Program-made: the position numbers and the translations under genes | Notes under the pieces: generated by a model | What the model was told of the DNA's origin: nothing | Databases searched by the model: none | The model's input: only the letters and a program-made list of their open reading frames with translations | NCBI GenBank assembly: GCA_033764965.1 | Contig: JANRIN010000301.1 | Span: 1-64,000 of the forward strand | Reading direction: 5' to 3' | DNA: 64,000 nucleotides | Source of the DNA: JSC-12 sp033764965 | GTDB taxonomy: Bacteria > Cyanobacteriota > Cyanobacteriia > Leptolyngbyales > Leptolyngbyaceae | Shown here: piece after piece, positions 1-7,161 of the stretch | Numbering within the stretch: the first letter of the stretch is position 1 | Layout of the letters: each line of letters begins with the position of its first letter

Positions 1-24
1 CAGTAAAGAAAGATGCGGAGCGCT

Positions 25-70
25 AAAATTCCTATCCTCGCCGCAAGCGGACGAGGCATTACGGAATTTT
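25..70. repeat. Dispersed GC-rich palindromic hairpin
   Basis: Imperfect hairpin with an 8-bp outer arm (25-32 with 63-70) and inner arms at 36-43 and 48-56 around a CAAG loop. The next bases (71-83, ccctgcgggacgc) belong to a GC-rich repeat class scattered through cyanobacterial genomes. It lies downstream of the stop of the gene ending at 129 and may fold at the end of that transcript; a second short stem (103-107 with 112-116) lies between. Confidence 0.5.
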
Positions 71-128
71 CCCTGCGGGACGCACTTCCGCTACGTCACT
101 GGCGTGGCAAGCCACGGGGAATTGACCC

Positions 129-503
129 TCAGCGATTAAAAGCTTCTCTTTCTAACTCAATAATAGTTTCGTGGACTTTCTCTGAAAAATCATCATTCTT
201 AAACGTCTGCTCTAATTGAAATTTGGCTTTTTGCAAAAATGCTGCATCATAAATCTGTGCAAATGCTTGAAGTGTATTTTGGAGCCAATTTTCCGCTTGC
301 TGCCTATTTACTGTCCATATTTTTCTCGATGGAATTTTAATAAATCGTCTTCGATTTTGTAGTTCTTCAGGCAACATATCCGGAGCCAAAAGAATTTCTC
401 CTGTCTCTCGGTCAAGGTAGGCTGATACATTTTCCACAGCACATTCTCCTAATACAGACCTGAGAGTGCCTACATCTACTTTTAGCTTCCTTGAATTCGA
501 CAT
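129..503 (-). CDS. UPF0158-like conserved hypothetical protein
   Basis: Small soluble protein of 124 aa. The central part (AYLDRETGEILLAPD, then RRFIKIPSR) resembles the UPF0158 family, where a 'YLDxETGE' strand is followed by a short loop and 'RFxxIP'. The function of that family is unknown. The rest is helical and charged, with no signal peptide or membrane segment. The ATG at 503 is preferred over a longer frame reaching 575, which would run up to the start of the divergent tlyA-like gene. The two genes stand back to back with 71 bp between them, which must hold both promoters. Family assignment is by motif memory and moderately sure; the gene itself is likely real. Confidence 0.65.
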   Translation of the reverse strand: MSNSRKLKVDVGTLRSVLGECAVENVSAYLDRETGEILLAPDMLPEELQNRRRFIKIPSRKIWTVNRQQAENWLQNTLQAFAQIYDAAFLQKAKFQLEQTFKNDDFSEKVHETIIELEREAFNR

Positions 504-574
504 GATAAGCGGGAAGGTAGAACAACGTGATTGATCGCTTTTATTGTAGATATTACTCCTGCAATTTCCAAACA

Positions 575-1408
575 ATGCCGAAACAACGATTGGATGTGCT
601 TTTAGTGGAACGGAATCTGTGTGAGACGCGGCAACAGGCGCAGCGATTGATTCGGGCGGGGGAAGTGATGGTAAATCAACAGGTGATGGATAAACCAGGA
701 ACCGAGGTTGATGTGGCAGCGCAGGTGCAAGTCAAGCAAAAAGCGCCCTATGTCTCACGGGGAGGCGAAAAGCTGGCAAAAGCGATCGCCCACTTCAACA
801 TCCCCATTAATGGACGCATTGGTTTAGACGGCGGCATCTCTACAGGCGGGTTCACCGATTGCCTGTTGCAAGCTGGCGCGGCTCATGTGTATGGCGTGGA
901 TGTCGGCTATGGACAGGTTGCCTGGAGTTTGCGCCAGGATGCGCGAGTCACCTTATTTGAGCGCACCAATTTACGGAGGTTGCAGCCGGAAGAACTATAC
1001 AAGGACGATCGTCCCTGGGCTGATTTAGGCGTAGCCGATGTATCCTTCATCTCTCTGACCAAAGTGTTACCAGCCCTCTGGAACTTGCTGCAAATCCCGA
1101 AAGAAGTGGTGCTGCTGGTGAAACCTCAGTTTGAAGTGGGTCGCGATCGAGTGGGCAAAAATGGCGTTGTTCGTGACCCCAAAGATCAAGCAGATGCCAT
1201 CCTCCAGGTTCTAAGCACCGCTCAAGCTTTGGGTTGGAGGTATCAGGGATTAACCTGGTCGCCGTTACCTGGTCCAGCGGGCAACATTGAATATTTACTG
1301 TGGTTGAAGGTTCAGGCGGATTCGGCACAAATATCAGACAGTCCGACCTTGAAGGAATTGGTTCAACTGACTCAACAAGCACAGCAGGAGTTAGGAAGTA
1401 GGGGGTAG
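575..1408 (+). CDS. tlyA: TlyA family rRNA (cytidine-2'-O)-methyltransferase
   Basis: 277-aa protein of the TlyA/hemolysin A family, which methylates ribose 2'-O of cytidines in 16S (and in some species 23S) rRNA using SAM. Seen: an N-terminal S4 RNA-binding domain (about residues 4-65, RLDVLLVERN...), then an FtsJ-like Rossmann methylase with SAM loop LDGGISTGGFTDCL (84-97), DVSFISL, and LVKPQFE. K66 (GGEKL), D85, the K of LVKP and the E of NIEYLL match the K-D-K-E tetrad of 2'-O methylases. The ATG at 575 gives the family's normal N-terminus. The last four codons fall in a tandem GGAAGTAG/GGGGTAG repeat (1393-1414), so the tail GSRG is probably repeat-derived. Ends 15 bp from the convergent TPR gene. 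Confidence 0.93.
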   Translation: MPKQRLDVLLVERNLCETRQQAQRLIRAGEVMVNQQVMDKPGTEVDVAAQVQVKQKAPYVSRGGEKLAKAIAHFNIPINGRIGLDGGISTGGFTDCLLQAGAAHVYGVDVGYGQVAWSLRQDARVTLFERTNLRRLQPEELYKDDRPWADLGVADVSFISLTKVLPALWNLLQIPKEVVLLVKPQFEVGRDRVGKNGVVRDPKDQADAILQVLSTAQALGWRYQGLTWSPLPGPAGNIEYLLWLKVQADSAQISDSPTLKELVQLTQQAQQELGSRG

Positions 1409-1423
1409 GAAGTAGCACGCTCC

Positions 1424-2239
1424 CTACCGGGTCTGCACAATCAACTGAAACCGTCGATCGTGGCGAATTTTGTTGAAATTGGGGTCGGTTTTTGCCATCA
1501 GTTGACACAGGTAGGGGCTGAAGTCGATCGCGTGTTTGAGATGTTCCACGGCACTATCGCTATTGCCTTGCAGCGCATAGCAACACGCTTTGCCGTACCA
1601 GGCATTGGCATTATTCGGTTTCACCTTGAGCGATTGGTCAAAACTTTGGAGTGAGTCTTCAAAGTGTCCAAGTTTAGCTAACACCATGCCGCGATAATTC
1701 CAGGCATAGTAGCAATTGGGTTTAATGGTGACAGCGTTGTTTAAGGCTGACAGCGCCTCGGTATAGCGATTCAAGCAGCTTAGGGCAACCGCTTTGTTGT
1801 ACCAGGCTTTGTAGCTATCGGTCTTTAGCTCCAGGACTTTTTCAAAACTGGCGATCGCATCTTTGTAGCGGCATAACCCCATCAGAGCCTTACCGTGATT
1901 CTGCCAGGCTCGGTAGTCTTCAGGCTGCAACTTCAAGGCTCGATTGAAATTATCCAGTGCCTCTTCATAACGATTGAGCTTTGCCAGGGCGATGCCTTTT
2001 CCTTGCCAAGCCAGCGCAAAACGAGACTGAAGTGAAAGCGCTCGATCGAAACTGGCGATCGCCTCTTCATAACGACCTGCGCTTTCCAGAGCATACCCTC
2101 GGCAACTCCAGGCTTTGTAATCTTGAGGCTGCTCTGCCAAAATGGCATCGAATTTGGCAACTGTTCGATCGCTCTGAGCTAATTCGCGCAGGGCGTGCCC
2201 ATGACTGTAAAGAATTTGCGAATCTTCGCTGGGGTTCAT
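1424..2239 (-). CDS. TPR repeat protein
   Basis: 271-aa soluble protein built of about six 34-residue tetratricopeptide repeats (for example AWQGKGIALAKLNRYEEAL, AWNYRGMVLAKLGHFEDSL), each with the W/Y-G-A-A-P pattern. The C-terminus ends with the 'ACCYALQGN...ID..P.....AKTDPNF..IR.D.RF' module often found at the end of cyanobacterial TPR proteins. Such repeats form a superhelical scaffold for protein-protein contacts; the partner is not known. The downstream neighbour at 2321-3145 on the same strand is a paralogue with the same ending, 81 bp away, suggesting a tandem duplication. No signal peptide. Confidence 0.9.
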   Translation of the reverse strand: MNPSEDSQILYSHGHALRELAQSDRTVAKFDAILAEQPQDYKAWSCRGYALESAGRYEEAIASFDRALSLQSRFALAWQGKGIALAKLNRYEEALDNFNRALKLQPEDYRAWQNHGKALMGLCRYKDAIASFEKVLELKTDSYKAWYNKAVALSCLNRYTEALSALNNAVTIKPNCYYAWNYRGMVLAKLGHFEDSLQSFDQSLKVKPNNANAWYGKACCYALQGNSDSAVEHLKHAIDFSPYLCQLMAKTDPNFNKIRHDRRFQLIVQTR

Positions 2240-2320
2240 AGACGCTCGAAAATGAGGGTGACTCAGTTATTAAACATTGGTTTTCCCTTCATTTTGCCAT
2301 TGTCAGTGAGTGACATGACT

Positions 2321-3145
2321 TCAGATGCAACCATTAATCAACGCTGAAAATCGCTTGTCTCCGCGCAGCCCATCAAAATCGGAGTTAGTTTTGGCAATTT
2401 CTCGATATTCGTGGGGATTCAATTCCACGGCTCGTTGCAGACTCTCAAACGCCAGTTCGTAGTCTCCCTGGAGCGCATAGCAGCAGGCTTTGTTGTAGAG
2501 CGTATTGGGATTGTCGGGCTTGAGTTCCAGGGCTTTATCGTAACTATCGATCGCGGGTTCCAGTTGACCCAAATGGTAAAGCGCGTTACCTCGATTCGTC
2601 CAGGCTTCTTCAAAATCAGGTTTGCATTCCAGGGCTTTGTCGTAGCAGGCAACCACACTGCTCAGTTTACCCAATTGCTTGAGTGCCAAGGCTCGGTTAT
2701 ACCAAGCCCAGTAGTAATCCGGCTTGAACTCAATCGCTCGATCGTAACTGTCGATCGCTTCATCAAAACGGTTTAAGTTTCTTAAGGCGATACCCCGGTT
2801 GTACCAAGCCCAGCAGTAGTTTGGCTTGAACTTGAGCGCCTGGTTATAGCTGGTAACGGCTTCTTCATAACGCTGCATATCGTCCAGAGCGCTGCCTCGG
2901 TTATTCCAGGCTTCAGAAAAACCAGGCTCGTACTCTAGCGCCTGATCGTAACTGTCGATCGCTTCCTGATATCGTCCTAAGCGGTAAAGGGCGTTGCCTC
3001 GGTTGTACCAGGCATCAGGATAGTCGGGTTGGAGCTTTAGTACAACATCGTAGCTAGCGATCGCGGAAACATAATCGTGCTGCTTGTTCAGATAAAGCCC
3101 TTTCTGAAAGAAAAAGACAACTTCTATTTCTTGGGAGTTCACCAT
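2321..3145 (-). CDS. TPR repeat protein (paralogue of the neighbour)
   Basis: 274-aa protein with seven TPR units of the 'AWYNRG.AL..L.R..EAI.SYD.AL..KP' type, more regular than those of the next gene, and the same C-terminal module (KACCYALQGDYELAFESL..., then LRGDKRF). The DNA carries the repeat as near-identical roughly 102-bp units, so copy number could vary by recombination. It is transcribed before the 1424-2239 gene on the same strand. Upstream lies a 366-bp gap shared with a divergent DUF4870 gene. Function inferred only as a protein-interaction scaffold. Confidence 0.9.
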   Translation of the reverse strand: MVNSQEIEVVFFFQKGLYLNKQHDYVSAIASYDVVLKLQPDYPDAWYNRGNALYRLGRYQEAIDSYDQALEYEPGFSEAWNNRGSALDDMQRYEEAVTSYNQALKFKPNYCWAWYNRGIALRNLNRFDEAIDSYDRAIEFKPDYYWAWYNRALALKQLGKLSSVVACYDKALECKPDFEEAWTNRGNALYHLGQLEPAIDSYDKALELKPDNPNTLYNKACCYALQGDYELAFESLQRAVELNPHEYREIAKTNSDFDGLRGDKRFSALINGCI

Positions 3146-3511
3146 AATCTGTAAAGGGAGTGTGGCAGTCAGCGAGGTTTAATGCTTGTGTATTTAAATT
3201 GCCCCAGCCTTGCCAATAGATAAACAGTAAAAACCGTGATTAAAACAAGTTTCTCCCAGGGCTATACGGTAGAGATACGCAAGTTTTGATCTAAACCGTT
3301 TCTACGTCCAGATTTGAAGCTGTCCTTATGGAAAACTCCAGGTCTCTATCTGAACAGGATTTGAATTTGTGAACATCTGCGAACCAAACAGTGAGGGAGT
3401 GATGCGTTCGGGAATCCCTGTATGGAGAGGGATGCTTTCCTCCAGATGTGGCTTGTAGGCTGGCAGTATAGTAGCAATGTAGTCACAATTGTTTAGACAT
3501 GAGGTTGAACC
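3146..3511. other. Divergent intergenic region, nothing certain
   Basis: 366 bp between a leftward TPR gene and a rightward DUF4870 gene. It must hold both promoters. I see no clear RNA gene, repeat or strong -10/-35 pair. An open frame on the minus strand (3326-3526) has no homology signs and overlaps the next gene's start, so I do not call it. Confidence 0.4.
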
Positions 3512-3859
3512 ATGCAAACCCCACAAAGCTATGAAACAGATAAGCGTAAATTTTTGTCTGTTTTAGCTCATGCTTCTATTTTCTTTAGTGGGTTGTTTAT
3601 TTCGATCGGCGTTCCGATCGCATTGCTGTTTATCTCAGAAGATGCAGTCGTTAAAGATAATGCCAGAGAAGCGATCAATTTTCACCTCAATGTTTGGTTG
3701 TACGGCATTATTTTAGTGCCTCTATCATTTGTCACCTTCGGTTTGGCTGGTGGAATCTGGTGGTTAGCGCATTGGGGCTTAACCCTATGGGCAGTAGCGC
3801 ATTGCTTGAACGTTCCTGAGCAACCGTTCCGCTATCCCTTCATCTTCCGCCCCTTCTAA
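3512..3859 (+). CDS. DUF4870 small membrane protein
   Basis: 115-aa protein with three hydrophobic segments (about residues 18-40, 60-78 and 83-98) and the DUF4870 signature of a central 'DNAREAINFHLNVWLYG' between helices. DUF4870 proteins are bacterial membrane proteins of unknown role, distantly like Tic20. ATG at 3512 is preceded by a short gagg element. The product is expected in the plasma or thylakoid membrane. A hairpin at 3879-3904 follows 20 bp after the stop. Confidence 0.85.
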   Translation: MQTPQSYETDKRKFLSVLAHASIFFSGLFISIGVPIALLFISEDAVVKDNAREAINFHLNVWLYGIILVPLSFVTFGLAGGIWWLAHWGLTLWAVAHCLNVPEQPFRYPFIFRPF

Positions 3860-3878
3860 GGATTTTAAAGACAAAATT

Positions 3879-3904
3879 GCCCCACAGTCGAGCTACTGCG
3901 GGGC
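3879..3904 (+). terminator. Stem-loop after the DUF4870 gene
   Basis: gccccacagt / actgcggggc stem (one A-C mismatch) with a 6-nt loop, 20 bp after the DUF4870 stop. There is no T run after it, so termination is uncertain; it may only protect the 3' end of the mRNA. Confidence 0.4.
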
Positions 3905-3930
3905 ATAGAGGTACAGTTAAACGCTTGTTG

Positions 3931-4116
3931 TTCTTAGTATGGCGAAGGTTCTTCAGGGCTGTTGTTAGGGGTGTGCCGCTTATGCGATCGTCCTTGGTCA
4001 AGTACTCGGCTTTTTAGTTTCCAAAACTGTAACCAGCCTCCAGGATGCCGATCTCGCCCTTACTCTAAGAAATATCCTCATGCACTATTGTTGCAGCCCT
4101 CCAAGGGCTGCTTTTT
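3931..4116 (+). ncRNA. Candidate 6S-like structured RNA
   Basis: No plausible reading frame, but the region folds as one long interrupted rod and ends in an intrinsic terminator. Pairings seen: 3931-3937 with 4065-4071 (TTCTTAG/CTAAGAA), 3941-3945 with 4054-4058 (GGCGA/TCGCC), 3957-3961 with 4034-4038 plus 3964-3967 with 4030-4033 (GGCTG..GTTA/TAACCAGCC), and 3975-3978 with 4007-4010. Internal loops break the rod. The length to the terminator is about 186 nt. A rod with an internal bubble and this size match 6S RNA, which mimics an open promoter and sequesters RNA polymerase; cyanobacteria have one of about 185 nt. The 5' end is not defined, and the identity is inference from structure only. 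Confidence 0.5.
4093..4116 (+). terminator. Rho-independent terminator of the candidate RNA
   Basis: Perfect 8-bp GC-rich stem gcagccct/agggctgc (4093-4100 with 4104-4111), loop cca, followed by TTTTT at 4112-4116. The T run is on the plus strand, so it ends a rightward transcript although the nearest rightward gene ends over 230 bp earlier. That points to a separate RNA gene just upstream. Confidence 0.8.
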
Positions 4117-4119
4117 GCT

Positions 4120-4764
4120 TTAAAGCATGACGCTTGCCGTCCAGCCCAGAACTAACCCTGTGAAAGAGACAATTGTGAGAATCCAGAATGCTTGTGCTCC
4201 TGTTAGCCCAGCGTACTGAATATCAATTCTGGCGAGAACGTCTACTGCCAGGATGGTGATGATTTGCAGGAAAATGTGCAGCCAATACAGGATGATAGAG
4301 GCAACTCCAGCAATTAAAAAAATCGTCCCAAAGGCAACCGTATCAGACTTGAACCAACGACTGATAAAGGCATTAAAACTGGTGAGGGGCGAGATAAATG
4401 CCATTGAGGACATGACAATCCAGGCGATCGCAAAAACCCCCGCCATCAGGTTATACTTCACCACTGCTCGACAAACTTCACTCCTGATGTAACTCGCTTC
4501 TGGCTCAGATTGATTTGAAACTGACTGTTCAGGTTTGGCAGCGGCGTGAGGAGCGCTTTCTTCCTTAGTAGGGGTTGGCTCTGAAGCCGGAAGTTCAGAT
4601 TTACTCTCGTGAGTTGAAACTGGAGCTTTTAACGCTTGATGGCAAATGGAACCCACCCACGGTGCCGATTTTAGTCCGCTTAAATACCAGCCAAACCAGG
4701 TGTAGCAAATTAGCAATAAGGCTAAGGACAGCCAGCTAAATTGTTTTTGCTTTAGAGTTGCCAT
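4120..4764 (-). CDS. Cyanobacterial membrane protein, function unknown
   Basis: 214-aa protein: one N-terminal hydrophobic segment (about 10-30), a hydrophilic Pro/Glu/Ser-rich linker (about 45-92), then three to four membrane helices (about 106-126, 145-170, 192-214). Layout suggests an N-terminal anchor, a flexible loop and a C-terminal membrane bundle. I do not recognise a named family or catalytic motif. 46 bp downstream of the 4811-5245 gene on the same strand, so the three genes 6941 to 4120 may form one operon. Confidence 0.75.
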   Translation of the reverse strand: MATLKQKQFSWLSLALLLICYTWFGWYLSGLKSAPWVGSICHQALKAPVSTHESKSELPASEPTPTKEESAPHAAAKPEQSVSNQSEPEASYIRSEVCRAVVKYNLMAGVFAIAWIVMSSMAFISPLTSFNAFISRWFKSDTVAFGTIFLIAGVASIILYWLHIFLQIITILAVDVLARIDIQYAGLTGAQAFWILTIVSFTGLVLGWTASVML

Positions 4765-4810
4765 CCCTAATTATCCAGATATATGCCTCTTAAAAGGAGT
4801 GAACAGAGTG

Positions 4811-5245
4811 TTAATCATAAGTTTGTAGCAATAGCCCCTCAATCATGCCAGTGATGAGAGATGGAAAGCTGCTTGCGCCAATACGAACCAAAGCTGACAC
4901 CCCATAAGCTTGATTAGACTCTGCTCCTACGGTATCAAACCCATTGGCTAAGGAAATGGCTGGAGTATAAATCAATTGCTTTGGCAGAGTTGTAAGAGTC
5001 ACGCAGCCTAACTCAAGTTCTTGCCGATCGCGCAATGACTTGGCAAAAAAATCGACCTGAATCTGGGGCGAGAGGGGCACCAGAGCGATCGCGCCTGAAC
5101 CCGAAAATGTCACCGTCACGCTCAGAATAACAGGATTAGTCAACTGAAAAATGCTTTCTGACTGTCCCGTATTTTTATCCAATGCCACTAAATCAGACAA
5201 GGTACACGCGAAAGCGGCAATACTAACGCGGGAGTCAGGGGGCAT
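4811..5245 (-). CDS. Conserved hypothetical protein coupled to the deacetylase
   Basis: 144-aa protein of mixed strands with no membrane segment and no motif I recognise. Its ATG (5243-5245) lies inside the end of the polysaccharide deacetylase gene, an 11-bp overlap, which suggests translational coupling. Composition is rich in small and hydrophobic residues and looks like a beta-rich fold. A role beside the deacetylase is inference from position only. Confidence 0.7.
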   Translation of the reverse strand: MPPDSRVSIAAFACTLSDLVALDKNTGQSESIFQLTNPVILSVTVTFSGSGAIALVPLSPQIQVDFFAKSLRDRQELELGCVTLTTLPKQLIYTPAISLANGFDTVGAESNQAYGVSALVRIGASSFPSLITGMIEGLLLQTYD

Positions 5246-6941
5246 ACCCTAGCACCGCTTCTGTTTCCGGTTCAACGGGCATCGCTCCAGCATCTTGCAT
5301 TAACGGGGATGGCGGCACCGGAACTGCCCCATTTTCCTGAAAGTTAGAGGGAGGAATGCTGGGAATGCTATCTGCATTGGGTACTTCCGGTACAACGGGA
5401 GCAGCCGGAGCAGGGCTACCAGGTTGGATTTCAGTTGGCTGATTTTGTAGCGGCTCTAGGGTTGATGGGCTATTAAAGGAAGGCTGTCCTCCATTGACTG
5501 GCAGATTATTTGAAGGATAGGTCGTTGAAGGTGACGGATTGAAAGATGGCACTGTTGGGTCTGGAATAGCTGGATCTGTTCCTGCATTGGGCGTAGTTTC
5601 CACAGCGGGAGATGTCCCTGGAACAACTGGGGGCGGTTGCAGGGTTGCCCATTTGGCTTGTAGTTCCATCAGTTCAGGCACCGTGACAAACTTATATCCC
5701 TGGCGCTGAAGGGCAGAAATGATCTGAGGCAGGGCTTCAACCGTGGCGCTACGATCGCCGCCGCCATCGTGCATCAGCACAATCCCTCCTGGCTTCACGT
5801 TACTCAACACATTGTCCACAATCAGGGGCGCAGAAACCAGGTAGTCGTGGGAGTCCGCAGACCACATGGTGACCATGTAGCCCTGCTGTCTGGCGTAGTT
5901 TGCCAACTCTCCAGTCAAATTGCCGCCGGGTGGACGCATCAAGTAGGTACGGACTCCCCCCGTTGCTTCGTATATTAGTCGGGCTGCATTGCCCATTTCC
6001 TGAGCGGCGATGGTTGCATCCATGTCATCCATCAAGTGCTGCCAGGTGTGGTTGCCTACTGCGTGACCTTCCTCAACCACTTTTTTGGCAAGGGTAGGGT
6101 TTTCCTGGATCGCTTGCCCAACAAAGTAAAACGTACTTTTGATATTGTTTTGCTTCAGAATGTCGAGAATTTGCTCGGTGGTTTGCTTCCAGGGACCGTC
6201 ATCAAAGGTCAGGGCAACCACTTTCTCGGCGGTGGCGGGAGGCGTGGCTTCGTGGATAATTTGCCCTTGAAACTGCGGCGGAACGGTGAATACCAAATTT
6301 TGAGGTTGGGGTCGAGCGTGGGCGATCGCGGTTTTCTCTTGCCCATTTGGGGTAGCAGGATTCTGCACTTGCTCCTGGGGAGTTGCCGCAACGGAGGGCT
6401 GTTCTGCGGTTTGATGTCCTGTGGTTTCCAGGTAAATCACCCAGTAGCAGAACAAAAAGCCCACGATCGCGATCCGGTTTAACAAAAACGATCGCAGCAA
6501 ATGAAATCGTTCTTGACGCTCTCTGCCAGATTTGGGGCGAGGACGGGCAGCAGGAGCCTTTCGCCGTAGGGCTTGACCTGTATTTGCCGGAGTGCTGATG
6601 CGAATAGTTTGCCGCCACAGAATTTCTCGGTTTCCGGTGACTCGCCCCATGATCCGGACTTCTCGAATCGACTTAGAATTTAATGTCCACAAGCGGTAAC
6701 AAATATGCCGCACCAGGCGCTGTCGAGCGTTGTTACAGGCTTTGGGGTGAGTGTTGCGAGGAAAATTGACCATTATCATCAAGCAGCCCGATCGCCCGGT
6801 GTCCGTTTGGACGTGAATGCCCTGAGATGCCAGGATGCTGTTAATCCAGTAGGCGATCGCTTGAAAGTTTCCTTGGCGTGCCAATTCTAAGATGGAGGGC
6901 TGGTAGTAACTGGGCTGGTGATAACTGGGGGAGTAGGTCAT
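5235..6941 (-). CDS. Membrane-anchored polysaccharide deacetylase (NodB domain, CE4)
   Basis: 568 aa. Residues 1-120 form a cytosolic domain of unknown type, 151-172 is a membrane helix, and about 240-430 is a NodB-type carbohydrate esterase 4 domain. All catalytic motifs are visible: TFDDGP (245-250, metal and base Asp), H298-x3-H302 (HTWQH), RPPGG (336-340), DSHD (363-366) and LMHDG (389-393). CE4 enzymes remove N-acetyl groups from peptidoglycan or exopolysaccharide outside the membrane. The last 130 residues are a low-complexity Pro/Ser/Thr tail, likely a wall-spanning linker. The N-terminal cytoplasmic part is unusual for CE4 enzymes and could receive a signal. First gene of a probable three-gene leftward operon. 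Confidence 0.92.
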   Translation of the reverse strand: MTYSPSYHQPSYYQPSILELARQGNFQAIAYWINSILASQGIHVQTDTGRSGCLMIMVNFPRNTHPKACNNARQRLVRHICYRLWTLNSKSIREVRIMGRVTGNREILWRQTIRISTPANTGQALRRKAPAARPRPKSGRERQERFHLLRSFLLNRIAIVGFLFCYWVIYLETTGHQTAEQPSVAATPQEQVQNPATPNGQEKTAIAHARPQPQNLVFTVPPQFQGQIIHEATPPATAEKVVALTFDDGPWKQTTEQILDILKQNNIKSTFYFVGQAIQENPTLAKKVVEEGHAVGNHTWQHLMDDMDATIAAQEMGNAARLIYEATGGVRTYLMRPPGGNLTGELANYARQQGYMVTMWSADSHDYLVSAPLIVDNVLSNVKPGGIVLMHDGGGDRSATVEALPQIISALQRQGYKFVTVPELMELQAKWATLQPPPVVPGTSPAVETTPNAGTDPAIPDPTVPSFNPSPSTTYPSNNLPVNGGQPSFNSPSTLEPLQNQPTEIQPGSPAPAAPVVPEVPNADSIPSIPPSNFQENGAVPVPPSPLMQDAGAMPVEPETEAVLGYAP

Positions 6942-7065
6942 GCTCGTCTCGAAGCGATGCGGTTGCGTGCTTGTAGCTCTCTACGCACACTAGCCTATCC
7001 GATGTATTTCAGTTTGACGCAACTTTTTTTATCGCAACTCTTTAAAAATTGCGATCGCGCCGAAC

Positions 7066-7152
7066 GGTCATTGGTCACTCGTCCTTTGTCCTTTGTCCTG
7101 CACGAATGACCAATGACTGATGACCAATGACTGATGACCAATGACTAATAAC
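7066..7152. repeat. Short tandem repeat cluster, TGACCAATGAC type
   Basis: Two arms in opposite orientation: ggtcattggtcac and cctttgtcctttgtcc on the left, then three runs of atgaccaatgactg/actaa on the right. The arms can pair (GGTCATTGGTCA with TGACCAATGACC). Related clusters lie at 37221-37311 and 40097-40192. This is the heptamer-like repeat class common between genes of filamentous cyanobacteria. Confidence 0.8.
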
Positions 7153-7161
7153 CAAAGGGCT

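Noticed and set aside
3326..3526. 66-codon minus-strand frame before DUF4870
   Set aside because: Runs into the DUF4870 start and has no conserved-looking segments.
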